From contig NZ_CP120233.1 of the NCBI RefSeq assembly GCF_030012985.1, positions 3,467,001 to 3,531,000 of the forward strand: DNA of 64,000 nt, given 5' to 3'. Positions within the stretch are counted from its first letter, which is position 1, and every line of letters starts with the position of its first letter. A program made the translations under genes and the position numbers. A model generated the notes under the pieces. It did no database searches. It saw only the letters and a list, made by a program, of their open reading frames with translations, and was not told the DNA's origin. Source of the DNA: Microbulbifer sp. VAAF005. GTDB lineage: Bacteria; Pseudomonadota; Gammaproteobacteria; Pseudomonadales; Cellvibrionaceae. Shown here piece by piece: positions 50,554 to 58,533 of this stretch.

Positions 50554-51312
50554 ATGTTTGAGTGGATAGCCAACCCTGAGGCCTGGATAGCATTGGCCAC
50601 GTTGGCGGCGCTGGAGATAGTGCTGGGCATCGATAATATTATCTTTATCTCCATTTTGGTTGGACGGTTGCCTCCAAAACAGAGAGAGCCCGCGCGCTTT
50701 ATTGGTCTTACCCTGGCAATGGTGACCCGGTTGGCTCTGCTTTTCTCTATTGTATGGATTATGGGCTTAGTCGAGCCACTATTTAGCATCTATGGCATGG
50801 AAATTTCAGGGCGCGATATTATTTTGGTTGGCGGAGGACTGTTCCTAATCGCTAAAGCTACCCATGAAATCCACAATAGTCTCGAGGGTGAAGAGGAGAG
50901 TGCATCCTCGCTCGGCAGTGCGGGATTTTGGATGGTGCTACTACAAATTGCACTATTGGATATTGTCTTTTCCTTGGATTCTGTAATTACCGCTGTCGGA
51001 TTGGTCGACGAGATCTCAATCATGGCAATAGCGATTATTCTGGCGGTAATCGTCATGTTGGTAGCGGCTAAACCGATAGGGGATTTTGTTGATCGGCATC
51101 CTACCGTGAAAATGCTGGCACTATCCTTCTTAATTATGGTGGGCTTAACTCTGGTGGTTGAAGGGTTTGATGTCCATGTGCCTAAGGGATATATCTACTT
51201 TGCCATGGCGTTTTCAATGGCTGTGGAGTTCCTCAATTTGCGTATGCGCAGCAAGAAAGTCCGTAAGACCCCGCCGGTAAGGTTACATCACGCTCTACGT
51301 GAGGATAGTTAA
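50554..51312 (+). CDS. TerC-family integral membrane protein
   Basis: 252 residues, seven or eight membrane helices. TerC signature: ALEIVLGIDNIIFISILVGRLPPKQREPARFIGLTLAMVTRLALLFSIVWIMGL, then DIILVGGGLFLIAKATHEIHNSLEG, and DIVFSLDSVITAVGLVD with membrane-embedded acids. TerC-type proteins such as YkoY/Alx export Mn2+ or support metal loading of exported proteins. No Mn riboswitch (yybP-ykoY) was recognised in the 89-bp upstream gap. Confidence 0.92.
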   Translation: MFEWIANPEAWIALATLAALEIVLGIDNIIFISILVGRLPPKQREPARFIGLTLAMVTRLALLFSIVWIMGLVEPLFSIYGMEISGRDIILVGGGLFLIAKATHEIHNSLEGEEESASSLGSAGFWMVLLQIALLDIVFSLDSVITAVGLVDEISIMAIAIILAVIVMLVAAKPIGDFVDRHPTVKMLALSFLIMVGLTLVVEGFDVHVPKGYIYFAMAFSMAVEFLNLRMRSKKVRKTPPVRLHHALREDS

Positions 51313-51321
51313 AATAGTGAG

Positions 51322-51345
51322 AGGGTGAAGGTGTTCCTCCACCCT
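51322..51345. terminator. Hairpin between convergent TerC and PsiE genes
   Basis: AGGGTGAAGG pairs with CCTCCACCCT across TGTT, with a single internal mismatch. No long T-run; weak support as a terminator. Confidence 0.45.
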
Positions 51346-51374
51346 GGATTACTGTCTGGTTTGCAATAGTACCC

Positions 51375-51827
51375 TTAGTTACTATTTTTAAGCTTCAATA
51401 TTAAGTAAGTAAGGCCCAGCGCGAGAGTGGCAGTAGATAATCCCAAAAGTTCGCCAGCATTGACCTTATCCAGATCTAAAATAATAAATTTTCTGGATAA
51501 AGCCAAAATAGCAATAAGTACGACAACTTTGGTTTGAATAATACTCTGTTGACGTGTAACTACATATTGAAGTGTATGGCTAAATTCCAGTGCAATCAGT
51601 AAAGTAATAATCTCGCCAAATATTGTTTGAAATACCTTGTGGTCCAGAGGGTCCTGCATGCCCACCAGTAACATATTGTATACAGAGTATCCCAATCGGC
51701 TGATCGCGACTATTACGATTACAACAATAATAAAAGTCAAAATTAAGGCAATCAGGCTTTCAAATTTTCGATAGTAGTTGTGAATTGCCTTATCTGTAAT
51801 CGAAGTTTTTTCTTCTGGGCTGTCCAT
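51375..51827 (-). CDS. PsiE-family membrane protein
   Basis: 150 residues with four membrane helices. PsiE-like pattern: FESLIALILTFIIVVIVIVAISRLGYSVYNMLL, then FGEIITLLIALEFSHTLQYVVTRQQSIIQTKVVVLIAILALSRKFIILDLDK. PsiE is a phosphate-starvation-inducible inner-membrane protein in E. coli; function unknown. Convergent with the TerC-type gene. Confidence 0.88.
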   Translation of the reverse strand: MDSPEEKTSITDKAIHNYYRKFESLIALILTFIIVVIVIVAISRLGYSVYNMLLVGMQDPLDHKVFQTIFGEIITLLIALEFSHTLQYVVTRQQSIIQTKVVVLIAILALSRKFIILDLDKVNAGELLGLSTATLALGLTYLILKLKNSN

Positions 51828-51882
51828 GCCTTACTTCTCGTTAAACTCATAAAATTAAAGCTAGTTTCTGTCAGTGAGCTTC

Positions 51883-52479
51883 TTAATCCAATCCTGATTT
51901 AATTTCCTGTTTTAGTAATGAAATTACCTTGCTACTTAGCGGCATCATTCGATGTAGTATCACTGGAACTTCGTAGGATGTTCCCAAGCCCAGGATAGCA
52001 CTACTATGGGGCATAATGGTTATGTCATAGGGTGTCCAGATTGAAGCCGGTTCGGTAACCTCCAATTTTTGAATGCCTAAGTTCAACGCGCGTAAAAAAT
52101 CACTGCCGATCCGCAATTGTTTCCCACCTTTGTAAGGAAGAAAGTTTGCCCAGTAACTACCATGGTGGGGAGAGGAAATTGATATAAATTTATGCACCCG
52201 CTCCAAACCATTAAGGGCTTGTAAATAATACCGAGCGATTATCCCTCCCATGCTGAATCCCACCAGGGTACAGGTAGTTTCTTTATCTACGATGTGCTCC
52301 AATTTTGCGAGAAGCTGGGACGAAAGGTGTTCCATACCATGCCAGCCGGAGTTATAGCGTAGGTGGATATAGTGTACGTCATAATTTTCGGTAGCTAATT
52401 CGTGCTGCATTCTAAGCAAGGAGGTTCCTCGATCAAAAATTCCAGGTATTAAAAGAACAGTTCGGCTTTTACGTTTCAT
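51883..52479 (-). CDS. Alpha/beta hydrolase (lipase-like)
   Basis: 198 residues, cytoplasmic by sequence. RTVLLIPGIFDRGTSLLRMQHELATENYDVHYIHLRYNSGWHGMEHLSSQL, then the nucleophile elbow LVGFSMGGIIARYYLQAL (Ser), then ISISSPHHGSYWANFLPYKGG. Matches the PGAP1/lipase-class short triacylglycerol-lipase or esterase group. The catalytic acid and the final base His are not assigned with certainty. The start overlaps nothing; a single gene. Confidence 0.82.
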   Translation of the reverse strand: MKRKSRTVLLIPGIFDRGTSLLRMQHELATENYDVHYIHLRYNSGWHGMEHLSSQLLAKLEHIVDKETTCTLVGFSMGGIIARYYLQALNGLERVHKFISISSPHHGSYWANFLPYKGGKQLRIGSDFLRALNLGIQKLEVTEPASIWTPYDITIMPHSSAILGLGTSYEVPVILHRMMPLSSKVISLLKQEIKSGLD

Positions 52480-52692
52480 TCTTGTCGCAGGAGAAGTAAT
52501 GCGTTAGGAAAAGCTTCAATCGCAATAGTTATTTGTCTGCCAAAAACTATTGGGAGCTTGATAGAGAAGTGTAGTTGCAGAACTATTGTTGGATGCCACA
52601 AAGTAGCAAAGTAGTCTTAAGGGATAAGTTGGATTGCCGGCAACTATGTCTTTTATTTATATAGACGCCGGCATCTGAAATAAAAAAGTAAT

Positions 52693-53622
52693 TCAAGCGT
52701 CTGTTTGAGGGTTTCCAAATAGGAATATTAATATTTCACCGAGTCTAGAATTCCATGATTTCTCATCATGGGCATGACCCTCAAATACTTGGGTTTGCCA
52801 ATTTGAAGAGGAATACCCTTTCCGGCGCATGATTTTATCCACAGCCCGTTGCAGAGGCGGGTAATAAGCATCCAGGGTTTCTGTACCATGGTCAAAATAA
52901 AATCGGTGATTTCCAGGCTTAGGTAAATTTGCCTCTAGATAGTCGCGAATAGCCTCAGCTATTGGTAGTTTGTCGTTAGGGTTAATCCCTGGCCAATGGG
53001 TGGATATAGCTGCAGCCGTAGAGAACACTTCGGGGTACTCTGTGACCGCATAGAGTGATATCAATCCTCCCATACTCGCGCCGGCAATAAAGGTGTCGCT
53101 GGGATCACCACTCACAGCGTAATGACTATCAATATAGGGTTTAACTTTGGTCACCAAAAATTGTAAGTAAAGATCTCCACGCAATTCGGCTTGGCTAAAT
53201 GGATGTTGGACCTGTGAAGCTTCTTTAGGCAAAAAACTCCGAGCTTTCTGGGGGAAGTAGTCACCGTGGCGAAGTGTCTCAATGTTATCGATAGCGACAA
53301 CTATGAAGGGACGTACCTTTTTTTCTGCTATTAACCGAGAGGCGACTTCATCCATGCCCCACTCCTGGCCATTCCAGGTGGTTTTACTGTCGAACAGCAT
53401 CTGTCCATCGTGCATGTAAAGGACTGCATAGGGTTTTTGTGTGGGATATTGATCAGGCAGCCATACACGAATAGGGCGTTCAGCAAGCCCTTCCAGTGTC
53501 AGGGAGGGCAGTGTTTCAAGCTTTCCTGCCGATACTTGTACTTCTTTAGGGGGTTCTTCAGCTGTACACGGTGGTATTAGACTGAAAAGAATACCGAATA
53601 ATAAGGTCTTATAGATATCCAT
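52693..53622 (-). CDS. Exported esterase (enterochelin-esterase/IroE-like)
   Basis: 309 residues. Signal peptide LLFGILFSLIPPCTAEE. Alpha/beta-hydrolase of the esterase-D/Fes group: RPIRVWLPDQYPTQKPYAVLYMHDGQMLFDSKTTWNGQEWGMDEVASRLIAEKKVRPFIVVAIDN, nucleophile IAGASMGGLISLYAVTEYPEVF (Ser), and a terminal FEGHAHDEKSWNSRL (His). IroE-like enzymes cut ferric-siderophore trilactones in the periplasm, but no siderophore genes are nearby. General periplasmic esterase otherwise. Confidence 0.88.
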   Translation of the reverse strand: MDIYKTLLFGILFSLIPPCTAEEPPKEVQVSAGKLETLPSLTLEGLAERPIRVWLPDQYPTQKPYAVLYMHDGQMLFDSKTTWNGQEWGMDEVASRLIAEKKVRPFIVVAIDNIETLRHGDYFPQKARSFLPKEASQVQHPFSQAELRGDLYLQFLVTKVKPYIDSHYAVSGDPSDTFIAGASMGGLISLYAVTEYPEVFSTAAAISTHWPGINPNDKLPIAEAIRDYLEANLPKPGNHRFYFDHGTETLDAYYPPLQRAVDKIMRRKGYSSSNWQTQVFEGHAHDEKSWNSRLGEILIFLFGNPQTDA

Positions 53623-53722
53623 AGCGCCCTGCCTTTGGGGTGTAGATAAAGTTCTACTCTATCTATAAAACCAGTGGCAGGGCTCCTCCCCCTAAGGGGC
53701 TGACTTTGGTGTTGAGACTTCT

Positions 53723-54550
53723 TTAGAAATAACTGCGGACATCCCAAGTTTCACGTTTATCATCCAATTCGAGCATCGGTCTCATTATAGAGCTATGCCC
53801 CTGTCCACCAAGAACGAAAACTTTGGTACCCGGTTGGGCGACGGCCTGGATATTGGCATACATACGGAAGTTTCTGGACCACCATTTGGAGGATAGATCG
53901 GCCCCAATAAAGTTATCACCTTGGCCAACATCATTGAGCATTATATAGGAGCCTACGTTTATTTTATCTTCAGTGGGGTCATTGTGCTTATCCAGAATTT
54001 CCTCCAATGACAGTGAGGCATGCATCTCATTAAATCGAATGCCCCAAGCCTTCAAAAATTCATCAGTTATTTTTTTTCGCTCGGGCGAATTACTTTCTAG
54101 ATAGGATAAAAGTTCGCCATAGGGGAGATCTTGGCTAGCATCATAGCAGATGACTTTAGGCAGGCCGGACTTCTTGGCTACTCTGAATCCCAGCTGTTCG
54201 CTTTCTCCTCTATTTAGCTTGTGCTCACCCTTGACATATTTGGCAAAGCGCTGATTAATTTTACTTTCGTCATTGGTGTGGCATTCCAGAAGAACATGTG
54301 TTGGCGAGTCGGCGGCAATCCGTGAGGATAGGTCCTCCAAATACCTTTGACTTTCTTCGGTATAAACATCAATAACTTGTGTTTTCACTACATCTTTACT
54401 GGGTTTGCTGAAGTGGCTAAAGTGAAAGCTACCAAAAAGCATAACTTGTGCGGGTTCTGTACTTTCTACTGGCTCTGCATAGGCACTTAGACCAACAAGT
54501 CCCAAAGAAAGCATAATTGAGCCAGTGATTTGTCTTGTTAGGTTTTTCAT
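53723..54550 (-). CDS. DUF5694-like exported protein
   Basis: 275 residues. Signal peptide GSIMLSLGLVGLSAYA. The mature protein has VMLFGSFHFSHFSKP, then THVLLECHTNDESKINQRFAKYVKG, GSYIMLNDVGQGDNFIGADLSSKWWSRNFRMYANIQ and VFVLGGQGHSSIMRPMLE. This resembles DUF5694, part of the EreA/TraB-like fold with G-x-x-H-F, E-x-H and G-x-G-H motifs that could bind metal. Biochemical function is unknown. Confidence 0.82.
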   Translation of the reverse strand: MKNLTRQITGSIMLSLGLVGLSAYAEPVESTEPAQVMLFGSFHFSHFSKPSKDVVKTQVIDVYTEESQRYLEDLSSRIAADSPTHVLLECHTNDESKINQRFAKYVKGEHKLNRGESEQLGFRVAKKSGLPKVICYDASQDLPYGELLSYLESNSPERKKITDEFLKAWGIRFNEMHASLSLEEILDKHNDPTEDKINVGSYIMLNDVGQGDNFIGADLSSKWWSRNFRMYANIQAVAQPGTKVFVLGGQGHSSIMRPMLELDDKRETWDVRSYF

Positions 54551-54810
54551 TTAATATCCTTATTTTATTATTTAGCTTCTATAGTTTGGCTAAGTACTAC
54601 ACGAAATGAATAAGTTTGAATTTGACAGCGATAAAACAGCTTAAAATTGAATGCTTTAAATTGGTAATGCCTGCTTATAACAAGATAGATAAAGTGATTT
54701 TTCTGATCTGAAAAATTTTTTATTAATTAATTGCGGTGGGACTTGAGAACTCAGGGCTATTTTAGTAATAGCCCCAAGTTGGTACGGTATCATTGTTAAT
54801 GTATGTTTAC

Positions 54811-55272
54811 TTAAGTACCACTTCTTAATCTGGTCACTTCAACATCTGCATTACGCATTTTAGCTGAATGGGCTACTTCCTTGCTGACAATAGTCTTTCC
54901 TATCGGAGAGAGTGAAATTGCCGCAAGCTTAAGGTGCTGCAAACCAAAAGGTATACCAATAATGGTAATAAAACAGGCAATAGCATGCAGAAGGTGGCCA
55001 ATAGCAAGCCAGATACCAGCCAATAGGAACCAGATAATATTCCCGACTAGACCAAAGCCACTTGTCCCAATATCACCGCGCAGGGTGAGTTCTTCTCGGG
55101 AAATTGCCTCCTTACCGAAAGGGAAAAAGGAAAATTTGCCGATTACAAAGCAGGCTCTTCCCCAGGGAATACCAATAATACTGATAAAGGCAATCAGCGA
55201 GCAAAACCACCAGCAGAGTCCCATAATGACACCGCCAAGGATAAACCAGAGGAAATTTCCAAGTGTTCGCAT
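54811..55272 (-). CDS. yccF: YccF-family (DUF307) membrane protein
   Basis: 153 residues from ATG 55272, with AGGGG 5 bp upstream. Two YccF units, each with a G-N-x-x-W-F-x-L-x-G start and an I-x-I-I-G-I-P-x-G-x-x-x-F end: TLGNFLWFILGGVIMGLCWWFCSLIAFISIIGIPWGRACF and VGNIIWFLLAGIWLAIGHLLHAIACFITIIGIPFGLQHLKL. Inner membrane, function unknown. Single gene. Confidence 0.9.
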   Translation of the reverse strand: MRTLGNFLWFILGGVIMGLCWWFCSLIAFISIIGIPWGRACFVIGKFSFFPFGKEAISREELTLRGDIGTSGFGLVGNIIWFLLAGIWLAIGHLLHAIACFITIIGIPFGLQHLKLAAISLSPIGKTIVSKEVAHSAKMRNADVEVTRLRSGT

Positions 55273-55486
55273 AACTACCCCTACCAATTCGGTAAAATAT
55301 ATTAGTGAAAACGGTAATCTACTGATGTTACCGCAAATCCTAATGGCTATATCATTTATTTAAATTACAGTAGTTAGACGCAAATACCCACGCTTTGGAT
55401 TCATTTATGGGTATTATTGTCGGCCCTTGCGTGACTAAGTAGTCAGATTGGTTGCCGGCTTGGATTTTGCCCTTTGGTTATAAAAG

Positions 55487-56014
55487 TTACGGTAGCAGCT
55501 CATTTGTCGGAGAATTACTATTTAGCAAGCGATGACATTGACTACTTCCTGTTACTGGTAGACCTGACTGCAATATACCCAATTGATCCAAGACAGTCGC
55601 TTGGTCCCAGTAAATATGCTCAGAGCTGATTTTTCTATTGGAGAAGCTAATAATTCCCACATGGGGGATTGATAGCTTCTTCCCTGTTGCTCCGATACCA
55701 GGTGCGAACCAATCCATACGAATAGAATGGGTGAAGTGAAGAATAAACTCATCCACTAAGCTGTCTTTGCCCACGGTGCGGGAAAGAAGCTGTAAATTTA
55801 TATCCGCTGGCATTTGAGGAATAAATATATCCCTATAAAATTTTCGCAGGGGTTCTTTTCCCGTTGCGCCGGTATTAACCGGTACATGAATTAATACGGG
55901 ATTTTCTGTCATGGTAGCAATTGCGGCGTCGGCATCTTTTAGATCGAATTCGGCCTCGGTATGGGTTTCCCAAAGTTGAATTAAGTACTTTTCATCGTCA
56001 TTGTATTCCATCTC
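55487..56014 (-). CDS. SnoaL/NTF2-like protein
   Basis: 175 residues from ATG 56014, with GGAAGG 8 bp upstream; ATG 56020 is too close to that site. SnoaL-like cone fold: LIQLWETHTEAEFDLKDADAAIATMTENPVLIHVPVNTGATGKEPLRKFYRDIFIPQMPADI, then VDEFILHFTHSIRMDWFAPGIGATGKKLSIPHVGIISFSNRKISSEHIYWDQATVLDQLGIL. The fold occurs in polyketide cyclases and many orphan enzymes. Substrate unknown. Confidence 0.83.
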   Translation of the reverse strand, partial: EMEYNDDEKYLIQLWETHTEAEFDLKDADAAIATMTENPVLIHVPVNTGATGKEPLRKFYRDIFIPQMPADINLQLLSRTVGKDSLVDEFILHFTHSIRMDWFAPGIGATGKKLSIPHVGIISFSNRKISSEHIYWDQATVLDQLGILQSGLPVTGSSQCHRLLNSNSPTNELLP

Positions 56015-56260
56015 ATTCACCTTCCCATTTGAGGCGCAATATTACTGGTCGTTGAGTTAATCTATCTTGTGCCAAAGACAGTATCTCGATGTTCATAAAT
56101 ATCAATAAGGTCGAGAGCGTCAACAGTGAATATGACGATCTTGCAGCTACCTATAGTGATGGCTAATTTCTAGTACAGAATCAGAGTGTTTGTAGTACTA
56201 AAAGACCATAAATTATTGAGGAGGAGATGAAGGGAAGTTGTTTGAATGTTTGCAGATCTA

Positions 56261-56473
56261 GGGAGCCTCTGAATAACTCCGTGATACCTCTGGCTTGCAG
56301 AGCGGTTCACAATCAAGGCGCGGCTTCGCAGGAATGTCTAGACCTTTCAAGAAGTCGCAACGCGGAGTGTGAATCGCTCTGCGAGCCCCGAAGGGCGGGC
56401 CTTGAAGGCTACAGCTGCTGCGTTGCAGCCTTCAAGGCCCGCAGAGGCATTACGGAGTTATTCAGAGGCTCCC
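56261..56473. mobile_element. MITE-like element, copy 2 (213 bp)
   Basis: Same ends and core as the element at 19564-19827: about 32-bp terminal inverted repeats starting GGGAGCCTCTGAATAACTCC, and the same nested inverted repeat. It lacks the extra ~51 bp of copy 1, and its right half forms a hairpin (GGGCCTTGAAGGC...GCCTTCAAGGCCC). Flanks are TCTA and TCGA, with no clear target duplication. Frames inside are not real genes. Confidence 0.87.
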
Positions 56474-56475
56474 TC

Positions 56476-56510
56476 GAATGCGTTACCCGTTCTACAAAGG
56501 TAACGCATTC
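56476..56510. terminator. 12-bp hairpin beside MITE copy 2
   Basis: GAATGCGTTACC and GGTAACGCATTC are perfectly complementary with an 11-nt loop. They lie between the 3' end of the small minus-strand gene (56519) and the MITE end (56473). No T-run follows on the minus strand, where the MITE begins instead. Confidence 0.55.
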
Positions 56511-56518
56511 TTAACCCT

Positions 56519-56755
56519 TTAGACGCGCCAGTAATTATTGGCTGCTGCAACGGTTTGGAAGTTAATGGCAACAACCTGAGAGGAGGCGATCAGGCTGTCT
56601 GCATTTTCCTCATAGGCGGACCTCAGCTTACCCCGTACTTCATCTGAAGGCTGGGTGTATTTTACTCCCATCCTGGATAGTTTCATTGCAAGTTCAAAGC
56701 CTTGTTGTGCATTTTCAGTAATTAGGCTTTCTAACCAGATTTGCGACATGGACAT
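56519..56755 (-). CDS. Small hypothetical helical protein
   Basis: 78 residues: no signal peptide or membrane helix; predicted all-helical (IWLESLITENAQQGFELAMKLSRMGVKYTQPSDEVRGKLRSAYEENADSLIASSQVVAINFQTVAAANNYWRV). I recognise no family. GAGGG lies 7 bp upstream of ATG 56755. The 3' side carries a strong hairpin and then the MITE. Confidence 0.55.
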   Translation of the reverse strand: MSMSQIWLESLITENAQQGFELAMKLSRMGVKYTQPSDEVRGKLRSAYEENADSLIASSQVVAINFQTVAAANNYWRV

Positions 56756-56837
56756 CCCTCTCTACTATCGGGTTGATTGATAAAGTTGTGGGAGCTGCTG
56801 AGCCCCAGTTATTTTGTGTATTTACTAAGGGTTGATA

Positions 56838-57215
56838 TCAGTCCAATATGTATTGGCTGATATATTTGTTGAACTGAATAAGATCGAAAGAACCTCTTAT
56901 TTCGAACCTTACCTTACCGATCTCGCTTAAATAAACTTCTATTTCACAGTCCAGATCAAAAGTGCCAGCGGTCTCAACAGAGAATGCCTGGATCTTGCTG
57001 AAAGGCAAAGAGGTGTAGTCTACTTTTGAGCCGGTGATACCCTGAACATTGGCGGCAATAATGCGTTTGTTGGTGAAAACTACCTGATCGCGAATAGTTT
57101 TAAAACCTGCAAAAATAAACTCCCCCTCGATCAGGAACTTATTAAAGTCATCCCTGGATTCAGAGATATCTATAGGCTTGAGTTTAAATACTGGTGAGTT
57201 TTTAAAATCTATCAC
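56838..57215 (-). CDS. PH-domain (bPH) protein
   Basis: 125 residues. Bacterial PH-like domain: FLIEGEFIFAGFKTIRDQVVFTNKRIIAANVQGITGSKVDYTSLPFSKIQAFSVETAGTFDLDCEIEVYLSEIGKVRFEIRGSFDLIQFNKYISQYI. The FTNKRII segment and C-terminal helix are typical of the bPH_1/YvbH-like family. Small cytoplasmic protein, likely a stress-related oligomer; function unknown. Confidence 0.87.
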   Translation of the reverse strand: MIDFKNSPVFKLKPIDISESRDDFNKFLIEGEFIFAGFKTIRDQVVFTNKRIIAANVQGITGSKVDYTSLPFSKIQAFSVETAGTFDLDCEIEVYLSEIGKVRFEIRGSFDLIQFNKYISQYILD

Positions 57216-57446
57216 GGGTTATCCCTGTAATTCTATTGGAGGAGGAGATTACCACTGTGGCGCATTAAGTTACAGATGATTTACTTTTTGGTTGTTTTTT
57301 TATGTTTAAATTTATTTAATTATTATGACAATTTCCACAATAGAGGATCGATCATAAGTAGTTGGTAATTTTTGAAATGCTTATCTCTCTATTCACTGGA
57401 TTCTTGACTCGATTATTTCAGTAGCACTAGGGATAAATAGCAGTGG

Positions 57447-58373
57447 CTATATCTGTCTATTGATTTGCAGGGCTTCCAAAAAAAGCTGCACAGCGGGATG
57501 AGTTGTTGCACTTTTTTTGAAGGTGACAGCATTTTGTATTTGGTAGTGAAACTTCTCCGGTAGCAGGGGGAGCAGGGTTCCTTCCCCGACATATCTGCGG
57601 GCCAGGTATTCCGGTAGGAAACCCACAAAGCACCCAGAAAGTATCATCGCCAATCTGGCCGCCATATGGTTGGCTGTGGATCGCTTGGGAAACAATCGAT
57701 ACAGGTGCGCCGCACCAGAGAGAACAGTATGACTGGGTGCAGCTAACTCCTGCTGGGTGAGTAGCTCCTCATCAATAGCTGACACCTGGGCACAGGGGTG
57801 GCTGTTACTGCAATAGAGAATCGATTGGTGATAAAACAGGGGTTGGTACTCCAGCCCCGGTCGGCGTGAGTGCAGGGGGTTGATACCGATATCGGCGCGG
57901 CCTGCGAGGATTTCCAACTCGAGTTCCTGAGGGGCGGCCAGTTGTACTTCCAGGTGGAGTTGCGGGGCCTTCTCACGCAGTTGGGTGATAGTTCCGGGCA
58001 AGTTCAGTTGCGGTATTTCCAATACATCGTCGGGCATTACCAGGCGCAGGGTACCGGTGAGTTGGGATTGGATTGCATTGACCTGGCTTTTGAAGGTATC
58101 CAGGTGCCCATCGAGCTCCAAAATAGCCCGATACAAGGCCTCCCCCTCCGGGGTCAGTTTGAAGTCGGCCCTGCCTCGAGAGCGCAAGCACAACTGCATA
58201 CCCAGCCGTGTCTCCAGGTCGGAGATATGCACACTGATCGTGGAGCGGCTGATATTCAGGGTAACTTCTGCGGGGGTGATGCCTCCGGCGTGCACAACCT
58301 CGCGGAAGACGCGCAGCAGGCGCAAATCCATATCGCTGAGGCGGCCTCCCAGGGCGTTTTTGGTTTTGCTCAT
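57447..58373 (-). CDS. LysR-family transcriptional regulator
   Basis: 308 residues. HTH: MDLRLLRVFREVVHAGGITPAEVTLNISRSTISVHISDLETRLGMQLCLRSRGRADFKLTPEGEALY. Effector domain follows (GTLRLVMPDDVLEIPQLNLPGTITQLREKAPQLHLEVQLAAPQELELEILAGRADIGINPLHSRRPGLEYQPLFYHQSILYC). It is divergent from gabD with a shared 160-bp promoter region containing a perfect inverted repeat, and so probably regulates the gabD-aminotransferase operon in response to an omega-amino acid or its semialdehyde. Confidence 0.92.
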   Translation of the reverse strand: MSKTKNALGGRLSDMDLRLLRVFREVVHAGGITPAEVTLNISRSTISVHISDLETRLGMQLCLRSRGRADFKLTPEGEALYRAILELDGHLDTFKSQVNAIQSQLTGTLRLVMPDDVLEIPQLNLPGTITQLREKAPQLHLEVQLAAPQELELEILAGRADIGINPLHSRRPGLEYQPLFYHQSILYCSNSHPCAQVSAIDEELLTQQELAAPSHTVLSGAAHLYRLFPKRSTANHMAARLAMILSGCFVGFLPEYLARRYVGEGTLLPLLPEKFHYQIQNAVTFKKSATTHPAVQLFLEALQINRQI

Positions 58374-58420
58374 GGCTGCACTTCCAGGTTGTTTTCGGCG
58401 CTGCGGGCTGCGGATTCGAT

Positions 58421-58445
58421 TAAAGTTTGATAAATATAAACTTTA
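58421..58445. promoter_or_regulatory. Candidate LysR operator between regulator and gabD
   Basis: TAAAGTTT (58421-58428) and AAACTTTA (58438-58445) form a perfect 8-bp inverted repeat with a 9-nt AT-rich spacer, containing the T-N11-A core typical of LysR sites. It lies 48 bp from the LysR start and 89 bp from the gabD start. Confidence 0.65.
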
Positions 58446-58533
58446 GTTGGAAAAATACTACTATTCTCCTCAGTCAGCTGCGGCCAGAATCGCCGCATAC
58501 TACTAATAACATCTATTTACTAGGAATTTCCCT

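Noticed and set aside
56227..56514. 95-codon open frame through MITE copy 2
   Set aside because: It is the translation of a non-coding inverted-repeat element; such frames recur with each copy and encode no known domain.
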